Part shown: positions 36,127-45,009 of the stretch, in pieces
How positions within the stretch are numbered: position 1 is the first letter of the stretch
Layout of the letters: every line of letters starts with the position of its first letter
Assembly: GCA_028724885.1 (NCBI GenBank)
Contig: JAQYTJ010000010.1
Location: 1-55,610, forward strand
Reading direction: 5' to 3'
Length of the DNA: 55,610 nt
DNA from: Bacteroidales bacterium
GTDB taxonomy: Bacteria; Bacteroidota; Bacteroidia; Bacteroidales; UBA932
Program-made: the position numbers and the translations under genes
The notes under the pieces: model-generated
Databases searched by the model: none
Told to the model about the DNA's origin: nothing
Seen by the model: the letters and a program-made list of their open reading frames with translations, nothing else

Positions 36127-39093
36127 ATGAAAAGAATATTGACCCTATTGGGAATAATATTAGCGTTTTCCCTTTCTCTGTCCGCACAAGACAGATACCA
36201 GGTCAAAGGCACGGTGGTCGATGCCACTGGGCCTGTGATCGGAGCAACCGTCATGGAAGTAGGCACCATCAATGGAGTCTCGACCGACCTTGACGGGAAC
36301 TACATTCTGGACGTTTCCAGCGCAAATGCCTCCGTGCAGTTCAGCTGCGTCGGCTACGTCTCGCAATCCTTCAAGGCATCCCAAGTGCCAGCAAAAGTAA
36401 TCCTAGCAGAAGACACAGAAATGCTCCAAGATGTGGTAGTCATCGGTTACGGCACAGTTAAGAAGACAGACATGACTGGCTCTGTCACCACAGTGAAGGC
36501 TGATGACATCAACAAAGGCGTGATTTCCACGCCTGCAGACATGCTTAGAGGCAAATCGGCAGGCGTAGTCGTTACTTCAGGAAACGGCCAGCCAGGTTCC
36601 GGAGCCACCATCCGAATCCGCGGCGGTTCTTCTCTCAAGGCCAACAACAACCCTCTCATCGTAATAGACGGCCTGCCGGTGAGCGATGAGAGCATCACTG
36701 GAATGTCCGACCCTCTTTCAACGATCAATCCGGACGACATTGAAAGCTTCTCCGTCCTAAAGGATGCATCGGCAACCGCCATCTACGGTTCCAGGGCATC
36801 GAACGGCGTAATCGTCATCACCACCAAGAAAGGTTCCGGCAACAATATTCCAAGCATCGGCGCTAGCTTTTCCACTTCGATTAGCCACGTCTCCGACTAC
36901 GTTGACGTGTTGAGCGCACCAGGGATAAAGAGCCTCATCGCTAATCGGCTCGGAACCGATTCCGATGCCTACAAAGCTCTTGGATCATCTGACACTGATT
37001 GGCAGAAAGAAATTTACCAGATTGCGCCTACATACGAGGGAAACCTTAGCGTCAAAGGGAAATTCTCTGCCGGAAAGGCTTTCACTCTGCCTTACCGTGT
37101 TTCCGGAGGCTATCTGTCGCAGGAAGGAGTGCTCAAAACCTCCAAAATGAACAGGGGAACCCTCTCGGTCAACCTTACCCCTACGTTCTTCGACAACCAC
37201 CTTACCGTCAATCTGAACGGGAAGGGAGTTTATTCCAAGAACTGGTTCGCTAACCAGGATGCCATTGGGGCAGCGATTCACATGGATCCTACGCGTCCGA
37301 TTTACGATGCCAGCTCGGCAGGCAATCATGGATATTCAATATGGCGCGACCTCAGCGGAAACGTAAACACCATGGCGACCATGAACCCCATTGCCCTCCT
37401 CGAAGAAAAAGATGACCAGTCTACAGTCAAGCGTTTCATCGGGAATGCCCAGTTCGACTATAAAGTGCATGGCTTCGAGGATCTTAGGTTCAACCTCAAC
37501 CTTGGCCTCGATTTCGTGAAGAGCGACGGCTGGAATGAATCCCCTCAGGGTTCCGAGCAGTCCTACCATAGCACTGCGCAGTCAGGAGCTGGTTATCACA
37601 CAGACTACACCTTCATGCGCCGCGACCAAACTCTCGAAGCCTACGCTGTTTACAACCATGATTTCGGCAAGCATCACGTTGACCTGATGGGTGGTTACTC
37701 ATGGCAGCATTTCTGGCACAAATCCACGAACTATCAGTATAAGCTCACCGATGGCAGCGTGCTGGACAACACTCCCGGGCGATCCGAATATTACCTGATT
37801 TCTTTCTTCGGAAGAGCCAACTATGGCTACGACGGCAGATATCTTCTCACCGCCACCGTTCGTCGCGACGGCACCTCCAGGTTCCAGAACCACAAATGGG
37901 GCTTGTTCCCTTCCATAGCATTCGCATGGAACGTAAAGAACGAGTCTTTCTTGAAGAGTGATCCAGACATATCCACGCTGAAACTTCGCCTAAGCTGGGG
38001 ACAGACCGGCCAGCAAGATATCGGAGCTGGAGACTATCCTTCATTCGCCACGTACTATAGCAACCTGATCGGAAGCTACTATTATTTCGGCAACGCTTTG
38101 GTCAATCCGATCACGGCGCTAGGTTACAACGCCGACCTCAAGTGGGAGACCACCACTACCTACAATGCCGGAATAGACTTCGGCTTCTTTAATGACAGGC
38201 TGACCCTTTCCGTCGATGGCTATTATCGCAAGACCAGCGATTTGCTCAACTACATCCCCGTAGCTGCCATGTCGAATCTCACGAACTACCTGAACTCCAA
38301 CATTGGAGACCTTGAGAACAAAGGTTTCGAGGCAGATGTGAACGGCATCATAATCAGCAAGGCAGACATGAGCCTTACGGTCGGCGCGAACGTCGCCTAC
38401 AATCGCAACGAAATCACCAAGCTGACAGCCTCGGCAAGCGATAAGACCGGCGTTGCCGTCGGAGGGATCTCCGGCGGAACCGGAAATAATGCCCAGATGC
38501 ATCAGGTGGGCTATCCTGCCTATGCCTACTACGTTTATCAGCAGGTATATGACGAGAATGACAATCCAATCTTTGGCGAATATGTCGACCGCAATGGCGA
38601 TGGAACCATAGATGCCGACGATAAGTATTTCTTCCACAAGCCATCCCCTGACTGGACGCTCGGAATGAACGTCAGCTTCACGTACAAGAGGTGGACAGCG
38701 GCTCTCTCCGGCCACGGCAGTTTCGGCAACTGGAACTATTACAACGTAGCTTCTGACAACGAAGCCCTTTCTGACCTATGGGTGAACAGCTTTGTCTCCA
38801 ACAGGCTTTCTTCTTGCATCAAGACGAATTTCGAGACTGCCGAATACCTCTCCGACTACTATGTGAGAGATGCATCCTTCTTCAAATTGGACAACTTCAC
38901 CATCGGGTACACGTTCCCAAAGCTGTTCTCAGCCGCGAAACGCAATGTTGCCCTCAACATCTACGGCACAGTGCAGAACATCTACACAATCACCGGATAT
39001 GACGGCCTCGATCCGGAAATTTTCCAAGGCATCGACGGCAACTTCTATCCACGTCCTAGAACTTACACGCTTGGAATCAAACTTAACTTCTAA
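36127..39093 (+). CDS. susC: SusC-type TonB-linked transporter of the starch locus
   Basis: 988 residues. Signal peptide (about 1-20, ending LSLSAQD), CarboxypepD_reg-like domain (about 25-100, QVKGTVVDATGPVIGATVMEV), plug domain (about 110-220) with GTVKKTDMTGSV, IRIRGGSSL and GSRASNGVIVITTKKG, then a beta barrel ending RTYTLGIKLNF. It imports oligosaccharides with energy from TonB. The SusD, SusE-like, SusF-like and GH13 genes downstream show that the ligand is starch or maltodextrin. The 36-bp gap to the MFS gene is pure AT and has no convincing promoter. Confidence 0.95.
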   Translation: MKRILTLLGIILAFSLSLSAQDRYQVKGTVVDATGPVIGATVMEVGTINGVSTDLDGNYILDVSSANASVQFSCVGYVSQSFKASQVPAKVILAEDTEMLQDVVVIGYGTVKKTDMTGSVTTVKADDINKGVISTPADMLRGKSAGVVVTSGNGQPGSGATIRIRGGSSLKANNNPLIVIDGLPVSDESITGMSDPLSTINPDDIESFSVLKDASATAIYGSRASNGVIVITTKKGSGNNIPSIGASFSTSISHVSDYVDVLSAPGIKSLIANRLGTDSDAYKALGSSDTDWQKEIYQIAPTYEGNLSVKGKFSAGKAFTLPYRVSGGYLSQEGVLKTSKMNRGTLSVNLTPTFFDNHLTVNLNGKGVYSKNWFANQDAIGAAIHMDPTRPIYDASSAGNHGYSIWRDLSGNVNTMATMNPIALLEEKDDQSTVKRFIGNAQFDYKVHGFEDLRFNLNLGLDFVKSDGWNESPQGSEQSYHSTAQSGAGYHTDYTFMRRDQTLEAYAVYNHDFGKHHVDLMGGYSWQHFWHKSTNYQYKLTDGSVLDNTPGRSEYYLISFFGRANYGYDGRYLLTATVRRDGTSRFQNHKWGLFPSIAFAWNVKNESFLKSDPDISTLKLRLSWGQTGQQDIGAGDYPSFATYYSNLIGSYYYFGNALVNPITALGYNADLKWETTTTYNAGIDFGFFNDRLTLSVDGYYRKTSDLLNYIPVAAMSNLTNYLNSNIGDLENKGFEADVNGIIISKADMSLTVGANVAYNRNEITKLTASASDKTGVAVGGISGGTGNNAQMHQVGYPAYAYYVYQQVYDENDNPIFGEYVDRNGDGTIDADDKYFFHKPSPDWTLGMNVSFTYKRWTAALSGHGSFGNWNYYNVASDNEALSDLWVNSFVSNRLSSCIKTNFETAEYLSDYYVRDASFFKLDNFTIGYTFPKLFSAAKRNVALNIYGTVQNIYTITGYDGLDPEIFQGIDGNFYPRPRTYTLGIKLNF

Positions 39094-39098
39094 TTTTA

Positions 39099-40655
39099 AT
39101 GAATATGAAAACAATAAGATATATTCTTGGTGCCTTTGCAGTTACAGCTGCCCTCGGACTGTCCTCATGCGTCGGCGATCTGGACGTAACTCCTATCGAC
39201 CCGAACATGAACACTTCGGACAAGGCTCTGACTTCCGAGGCCGATTTCACGAACTTCCTTGCAGGGATATATGCTGGCTATGCTACGTCTGGATATAAAG
39301 GGCCGAACAATGATCCTTCCATTTCCGGACTCGACGGTGGCGCAAGCCAGTACGTCAGGGGACTGTACACGATGCAGGAACTACCTACCGATGAATCCAT
39401 GTGCAGCTGGAACGACCAGACCATAAAGGAATTCCACAGATTCAACTGGACCACTTCCGACGTGTTCATCTATGCATTCTACTCCAGGCTATGCTACCAG
39501 ATTTCCATGTGCAATGAGTTCATCCGTCAGGCCAATGCGACTTCGGTCAGCCTGAACGCAAAAGCTCAGATGATAGACGAAGCTAGAACCCTTAGGGCTC
39601 TGAGCTACTACCATGGAATTGACGTGTTCGGAAACATGCCGTTCGCAGATGAGAACATGACCGTAGGCTCCGTGAAACCGAAACAGATTTCAAGGAGCGC
39701 CCTATACGGCTGGCTTGAGACAGAGCTCACGGACCTCATAGACAACGGACATATTCCTTTGGCTCGCAAAGCCGAATATGGAAGAGTCGACAAGGGAGTT
39801 GCCCGGATGATTCTTGCCAAGCTTTACCTAAATGCCGAAGTCTATACAGGCACGGCAGCATGGGACAAATGCGCCACAGTCCTGAAGGCAATAATGAGCG
39901 CAGGCTATTCGCTGCACGACAATTATCAAGAACTTTTCCTCGCCGACAACGACCAATGCACAGACGAGATAATGTTCGCAATAGAACAAGACGGAGTGAA
40001 CACTCAGAGCTATGGTGTTACGAACTATATAATATTCGCTTCCACAGGAGGAGAAATGGATCCTGCTTCCGTTGGCATTTCTTCAGGCTGGGGCGGATTG
40101 AGATCCACCAACGCTTTCGTGAGCAAATTTGCCAGCGATGATGCTCGCAGGCTCTTCTTTGAAGGCGGCACAAATAGCGGCCCGGTAACCGACGATGGAG
40201 ATTTCAAGGCAGGAGGCTATCCTTGCATGAAATTCAAGAACATAAACAGCGACGGAACGGCTGGCAAGGCTGCCGGCTTCGTTGACACTGATTTCCCGGT
40301 GTTCCGCTATGCTGATGCACTGCTAATGTATGCCGAGTGCGCCCTCCATGGGGCAGTGACGGCAAGCGAAGGGTTAGACGCTATAAACCAAGTCAGGACG
40401 AGGGCAGGACTTGGAAACGTCACGGAACTGAATGCCAACACGATAATAGACGAGAGGGGAAGAGAACTTTACCAAGAATGCTGGAGGCGCTCCGATCTCG
40501 TCAGGTTCGGAATGTTCACCACGGACTCCTATCTGTGGGACTACAAGGGCGGGGCCGTAGACGGCAAGTCGGTAGATTCTCACCTGAACCTCTACCCTAT
40601 CCCTTCACAGGACATGATCAGCAATGATAAACTCGAACAGAACCCAGGATACTAG
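39099..40655 (+). CDS. susD: SusD-type starch-binding lipoprotein
   Basis: 518 residues. The signal peptide ends in the lipobox LSSCVGDLDVTPIDPN. Helical TPR-like regions are visible, for example ARTLRALSYYHGIDVFGNMPFAD and RMILAKLYLNAEVYTGTAAWDKC, and the C-terminal part has RYADALLMYAECAL, INQVRTRAGL and IIDERGRELYQECWRRSDLVRFG, all typical. It caps the SusC barrel and binds helical starch chains. It starts 5 bp after susC. Two ATG codons (39099 and 39105) give MNMK or MK. Confidence 0.95.
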   Translation: MNMKTIRYILGAFAVTAALGLSSCVGDLDVTPIDPNMNTSDKALTSEADFTNFLAGIYAGYATSGYKGPNNDPSISGLDGGASQYVRGLYTMQELPTDESMCSWNDQTIKEFHRFNWTTSDVFIYAFYSRLCYQISMCNEFIRQANATSVSLNAKAQMIDEARTLRALSYYHGIDVFGNMPFADENMTVGSVKPKQISRSALYGWLETELTDLIDNGHIPLARKAEYGRVDKGVARMILAKLYLNAEVYTGTAAWDKCATVLKAIMSAGYSLHDNYQELFLADNDQCTDEIMFAIEQDGVNTQSYGVTNYIIFASTGGEMDPASVGISSGWGGLRSTNAFVSKFASDDARRLFFEGGTNSGPVTDDGDFKAGGYPCMKFKNINSDGTAGKAAGFVDTDFPVFRYADALLMYAECALHGAVTASEGLDAINQVRTRAGLGNVTELNANTIIDERGRELYQECWRRSDLVRFGMFTTDSYLWDYKGGAVDGKSVDSHLNLYPIPSQDMISNDKLEQNPGY

Positions 40656-40673
40656 CAGATAAATCGAAAATCA

Positions 40674-41816
40674 ATGAATATGAAAAATATTAAAATACTT
40701 TGGGCAATGGCGCTTGGGCTACTCACTTTCGCCAGCTGCGACGATGAGCCCCACGCCTTCTACGCAGACCCTACGGAATTTGTCCTGAATACACCAGCCT
40801 ACGTGAACGGGGTATACGACCTGGAAAATTCCAAGTCGATGGAACTGAGCTGCTCGCAGCCGGACTACGGATTCACAGCCGCTACGACATATTCAGTTCA
40901 GGTGTCCCTGAACAACAATTTCACAGACGATGGCTCCTACTCCACCCTGCCCACCACTTATGCCAAGGCTAGGATGTCCGTGGCTGCGGACGAGCTGGCA
41001 GAGGCGCTGACGGCTCTTTCCACGGCAGATCCAGAGGCCTTCCCTTATAACACGCCTCTCTATATCAGGCTGAAGGCTCAGCTGACGAAAAGCGGCAAGG
41101 GGGAGATATACTCGAATGTAGTCAGCATTCCTAACGTCCGTCTCTACTACTCTCTGCCAGCAGTTGTTCCTCCGACAAGCCTCTACCTGGTTGGGTCTCA
41201 CTGCAATTGGAACTGGGATACTGCTACCAGCATGATCCCGACTTACGATAACAATGGGACATTCTGGCATCTGGTCTATATTGATGCAGGCGGAAGCGTG
41301 AAGTTCAACTGGGAGAAAGACTGGAACGGTAACGAAGTCGGCTTTGCCGGAATCGACGGACATTACGCCGACAATGCTGGCGCTGGCATCGGATCGACCG
41401 ATGATGGCAACATCAAAATCACGAATGCTGGCTGGTACCTGTTCGTAATTCGTACCGCGGTCGCAGGACGAGGCTATCAGTTCAAGCTAGAGGTCAATAA
41501 GCCTAACGTCTACCTGTTTGGAAGCGTCAAGGGCGGAGCTAACGCCTGGGGTGCCGACGAAGATGGCCTATTCACGGTTCCGGATTCCAAGGACGGAGAA
41601 TTCGTATCTCCCGCATTCGCCGCAGACGCTGACCCGGAATCAGGCGTAAGAGCCTGCGTGATCATAGATGGCGAAGACTGGTGGCACTCAGAATTCATGG
41701 TGATCAATGGCAAGCTCGCTTATAGGGCGACAGGCGGAGACCAGGAACGTGTCACAGGCAATGCCGGACAGCGTCTTTACATCAATTTCACTAATGAGAC
41801 CGGTCACATTAATTAG
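40674..41816 (+). CDS. susE: SusE-like outer-membrane starch-binding lipoprotein
   Basis: 380 residues. Lipobox TFASCDDEPHAF: the acidic residues right after Cys match the Bacteroidota signal for export to the cell surface. An N-terminal SusE Ig-like domain (about 25-145) is followed by two carbohydrate-binding modules at about 160-270 (SLYLVGSHCNWNWDTATSMIP, aromatic-rich) and 275-370 (NVYLFGSVKGGANAW). These hold starch near SusC/SusD. The gene lies 18 bp after susD. The name follows position and domains; sequence identity to SusE of B. thetaiotaomicron was not measured. The second ATG (40680) is an alternative start. Confidence 0.85.
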   Translation: MNMKNIKILWAMALGLLTFASCDDEPHAFYADPTEFVLNTPAYVNGVYDLENSKSMELSCSQPDYGFTAATTYSVQVSLNNNFTDDGSYSTLPTTYAKARMSVAADELAEALTALSTADPEAFPYNTPLYIRLKAQLTKSGKGEIYSNVVSIPNVRLYYSLPAVVPPTSLYLVGSHCNWNWDTATSMIPTYDNNGTFWHLVYIDAGGSVKFNWEKDWNGNEVGFAGIDGHYADNAGAGIGSTDDGNIKITNAGWYLFVIRTAVAGRGYQFKLEVNKPNVYLFGSVKGGANAWGADEDGLFTVPDSKDGEFVSPAFAADADPESGVRACVIIDGEDWWHSEFMVINGKLAYRATGGDQERVTGNAGQRLYINFTNETGHIN

Positions 41817-41824
41817 ATTATGTC

Positions 41825-43135
41825 ATGGAAAAGAACATATTGATAAGCATCTGCCTTTTAGGCATGGCGGCGACAGGCTGCCAGATAGGCGATTTCGGAG
41901 ACGATTTCGCCGCACCCCAACGCAACGAACAAGAAAAAGCCGTAACGCTTCCTTCGTCCCTTAGCGTCACCCCTTCTAGCCAGATCTTGCTGCAGGAATA
42001 CAAAGGCGACTCCGTGCAGGTTGCAACCCTTGGCTCGGCGGACATTCCGCAAGGGAGCACTCTCGGCAATTTCAAGCTTGTCCTGGACGACAAATACACC
42101 ATTGCATTGAGCGAGAGCCTCAAGACCACCGCCGAAGAGCTGCAAAGCATAGTCGAAACAGCTTTCGACGCGGACACCGTCTTGAGAGAATTCAAAGCCA
42201 TAGTCGAGGCAGACATCTACTGCGGAGATCAGACCATGTACCTTGCCTCTCATGAATACACGCTGAGCATAAAGCCTTTCGACATCACGGCAGATTCATG
42301 GACGTTGATCGGAGTGAACGGAGACTGGAACAACGACATAGCGATGACTGAGGTCGCCCATGGCATCTGGGTAAGCGACCGTGTCAGCATCACCTCTGGG
42401 GATTGGAAGCTGCGCTGCAACCACGGATGGGAAGTGAACAGAGGTGGAGCCACCCCAACTCAGGCAGGAGAATTCGTAGAGGCCGTTCCTGGCGGCAATA
42501 ATATCAGCCTCACAGGAGACCTGATCATAGTTTACAACGCCAACAACGAAACCATAGGCGCTATGACATGGGGCATAGTAGGAAGTATCGCAAGCCTTGA
42601 CGGGTTCAGCTGGAACGGAGACATTCCTATGAATCTCGGTAAGGATGGCAAATATTATGGGATCCCAGTGACGCTCACCACCACCGATGAAATCAAGCTT
42701 CGCAAGGATGCTGGCTGGGATGAAAATCGCGGAGGCGACTGCTCTGCCGCTGATGCCGAATTCGATGCCGTCAGCGGTGGAAATAACATCAAGGCTCCTT
42801 CTGACGGCACATACATGGTTGTCTACGATCCTACCAGCGAGAAAATTACGCTCAGCAAGCTCTTCTGGGGTATAATAGGTGGTTTCAACGACTGGGGAGG
42901 AGACCTCTTCATGATTTACGATGGGGCCGGCAAGTGGGCTGCTTACAACAAAAGCTTTTCAGGAGAATGGAAGCTCCGCCAAGGATGCGGATGGGATGTT
43001 AACCGCGGTGGTGCTTACGTATCCGCAGGCGAGCCGTTCGCCGTCACCAATGGTGGAGACAACATTACTGTTGGCGACATTACAACCTTCGACATTATCT
43101 ATGATTCTTCTGCTGAGACCATAACAGTCCAGTAA
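41825..43135 (+). CDS. SusF-like lipoprotein with three tandem starch-binding modules
   Basis: 436 residues with lipobox AATGCQIGD (Cys 19). After a beta-rich N-terminal domain (about 40-150) come three similar modules of 88-96 residues (about 159-246, 248-343, 347-436). Each has a variant of 'G-W-D---M', then '-KLR--GW--NRGG' (HGWEVNRGG, AGWDENRGG, CGWDVNRGG), then '--GGNNI'. The repeated Trp residues suit stacking on glucose rings. Such multi-module lipoproteins hold starch at the surface. It starts 8 bp after the SusE-like gene. The modules are more alike to each other than in textbook SusF, suggesting duplication. Confidence 0.82.
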   Translation: MEKNILISICLLGMAATGCQIGDFGDDFAAPQRNEQEKAVTLPSSLSVTPSSQILLQEYKGDSVQVATLGSADIPQGSTLGNFKLVLDDKYTIALSESLKTTAEELQSIVETAFDADTVLREFKAIVEADIYCGDQTMYLASHEYTLSIKPFDITADSWTLIGVNGDWNNDIAMTEVAHGIWVSDRVSITSGDWKLRCNHGWEVNRGGATPTQAGEFVEAVPGGNNISLTGDLIIVYNANNETIGAMTWGIVGSIASLDGFSWNGDIPMNLGKDGKYYGIPVTLTTTDEIKLRKDAGWDENRGGDCSAADAEFDAVSGGNNIKAPSDGTYMVVYDPTSEKITLSKLFWGIIGGFNDWGGDLFMIYDGAGKWAAYNKSFSGEWKLRQGCGWDVNRGGAYVSAGEPFAVTNGGDNITVGDITTFDIIYDSSAETITVQ

Positions 43136-43193
43136 TTTTTCGGCCTGATGCCCTTGATCGCGGCATCAGGTTGCCAATTCAAAATATTAATAG

Positions 43194-44984
43194 ATGAAAA
43201 AGAATATAATATATTCATTATTAAGGATATTCTTAATTGCGGCATTGGCTTCCTGCGGCGGTGATGATCTGGTGAAGCCAGACACTCCGGATACTCCCGG
43301 CACACCTGATAATCCAGACACGCCGACTGCGACTGCGGTGGTTGCCCACCCTGCAGCGTTCGACGGCAACAAACGGGCTGGAACGACATATCAGATTCTG
43401 GTTTACAGTTTCGCCGACAGCGACGGAGACGGCATAGGAGATTTCAACGGTATAACCCAGAAGCTGGACTATCTGGACTCTCTCGGCGTTACCGCCATCT
43501 GGCTTTCTCCGATCCATCCTGCATCATCCTACCATGGATACGATGTGACTGACTACTATGCGGTAAATCCGAAATTCGGGACGGAGGATGACTTCGAGCG
43601 GCTAATTGACGCAGCGCATAAAAAGAATATAGACATCTATCTGGACTACGTGCTAAACCACTCTTCTGCGAAAAATACCCTCTGGTACAGCAACGAGACT
43701 GTCAAGACCTGGTTCACGCAGGCTTGCTCATCTTCCACGAATCCATACCGAAACTACTACATTTTCTCCGAAGACCCGAAGAGCGACATAGCCGCCGGAA
43801 AGATTGACATGATTGCTACAGAAGGAGCTAACGGCTATGATTCAGGGCAATGGTTCAAGGTCAGCTCCGGCACAGGAGCTCCTGTGCATTTCAATTCCGA
43901 ACAGACCTATTATCACTCTCACTTTTGGACGGACTGGTTCGCAGACCTCAATTACGGAAAGGCCGTCGATGCCAGTTCATCCCCTGCATTCAAAGACCTA
44001 GCAAAATCCGCCGACAAGTGGATTGGGATGGGAATTGACGGAATGCGACTGGATGCCGTGAAACACATCTACCACAATGAGTCGTCGGATGAAAACCCAA
44101 CGTTCCTCGCACAGTGGTACGAACACTGCGACTCTGCCTACAAGGATCAAGGAAACAGCGATGATTTTTTCATTGTGGGGGAAGTGTTCAGCGAGGCTTC
44201 CGCAGTCGCAAGATACTACAAAGGGCTCCCATCCTGCTTCGAATTCAGCTTCTGGTGGCGGCTGAAGGAGGCCCTGAACAATCAGGTCGGAAACACATTC
44301 CCTTCCACGATCCTAGGCTACGAGAAGCTTTATGCGAGCCAGCGTGCAAACCCTGTCGAATCCACCAAGCTGTCCAACCATGACGAGGACAGAACGGCCT
44401 CCGACCTTTCAAAGTCTCCTTCAAAAGAAAAACAAGCCTGCGCCTTCCTGCTGACTGCCCCGGGCAAGCCTTTCATTTACCAAGGAGAGGAATTAGGCTA
44501 TTATGGTACAAAGTCCAATGGAGATGAATATGTCAGGACTCCTATAATGTGGGACATGGCAGGAACTCAGCTAGCATCCGGAGCCCTTGGCGGTAAAGTA
44601 GATAAGAACATGCTGTCGAAGGCCATATCGGTAGAAGCACAGAATGCGAATCCGTCTTCTGTCCTGTCTGTCTACAAGAAATTCTCGCGCCTTCGCAACA
44701 CGTACCAGGCACTTGCCAGCGGCACCATGTCGGAGCATGACGCTTACAACGGCAATTCTGCCTACAAGAGTATTGCCTGCTGGTACATGACTTCAGCCAA
44801 CGGCTCCGAGAAGATGCTCGTGGTTCATAACGTGGCAACTACAGGCACCCAGAGCCTGACTTTCCAAGACGATCTCTCGAAGCCTGTTGCGGTTCTCGGT
44901 AGAGCTACTTCCCTGAAGAACTCGGACGGAACCTACACGCTAAACATGAGTTCTAACACCTCAATAGTATTCCAAATCAAATGA
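43194..44984 (+). CDS. Surface GH13 alpha-amylase lipoprotein (SusG-like)
   Basis: 596 residues. The lipobox ALASCGGDDLVKPD has acidic residues after Cys 21, typical of surface lipoproteins, followed by a Pro/Thr/Asp linker (about 28-48). The GH13 barrel shows VTAIWLSPIHPASSYHGYDVTDYYAVNPKFG, YLDYVLNHSS, GMRLDAVKHI (nucleophile), IVGEVFS (acid/base) and LSNHDEDRT (stabiliser). A beta-sandwich C domain closes the chain. It cuts starch at the cell surface to pieces SusC can import. It starts 58 bp after the SusF-like gene with an AT-rich gap. The function matches SusG; no inserted starch-binding module is obvious. Confidence 0.9.
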   Translation: MKKNIIYSLLRIFLIAALASCGGDDLVKPDTPDTPGTPDNPDTPTATAVVAHPAAFDGNKRAGTTYQILVYSFADSDGDGIGDFNGITQKLDYLDSLGVTAIWLSPIHPASSYHGYDVTDYYAVNPKFGTEDDFERLIDAAHKKNIDIYLDYVLNHSSAKNTLWYSNETVKTWFTQACSSSTNPYRNYYIFSEDPKSDIAAGKIDMIATEGANGYDSGQWFKVSSGTGAPVHFNSEQTYYHSHFWTDWFADLNYGKAVDASSSPAFKDLAKSADKWIGMGIDGMRLDAVKHIYHNESSDENPTFLAQWYEHCDSAYKDQGNSDDFFIVGEVFSEASAVARYYKGLPSCFEFSFWWRLKEALNNQVGNTFPSTILGYEKLYASQRANPVESTKLSNHDEDRTASDLSKSPSKEKQACAFLLTAPGKPFIYQGEELGYYGTKSNGDEYVRTPIMWDMAGTQLASGALGGKVDKNMLSKAISVEAQNANPSSVLSVYKKFSRLRNTYQALASGTMSEHDAYNGNSAYKSIACWYMTSANGSEKMLVVHNVATTGTQSLTFQDDLSKPVAVLGRATSLKNSDGTYTLNMSSNTSIVFQIK

Positions 44985-45009
44985 ATCATTCTGACATATT
45001 CGTAACAAA

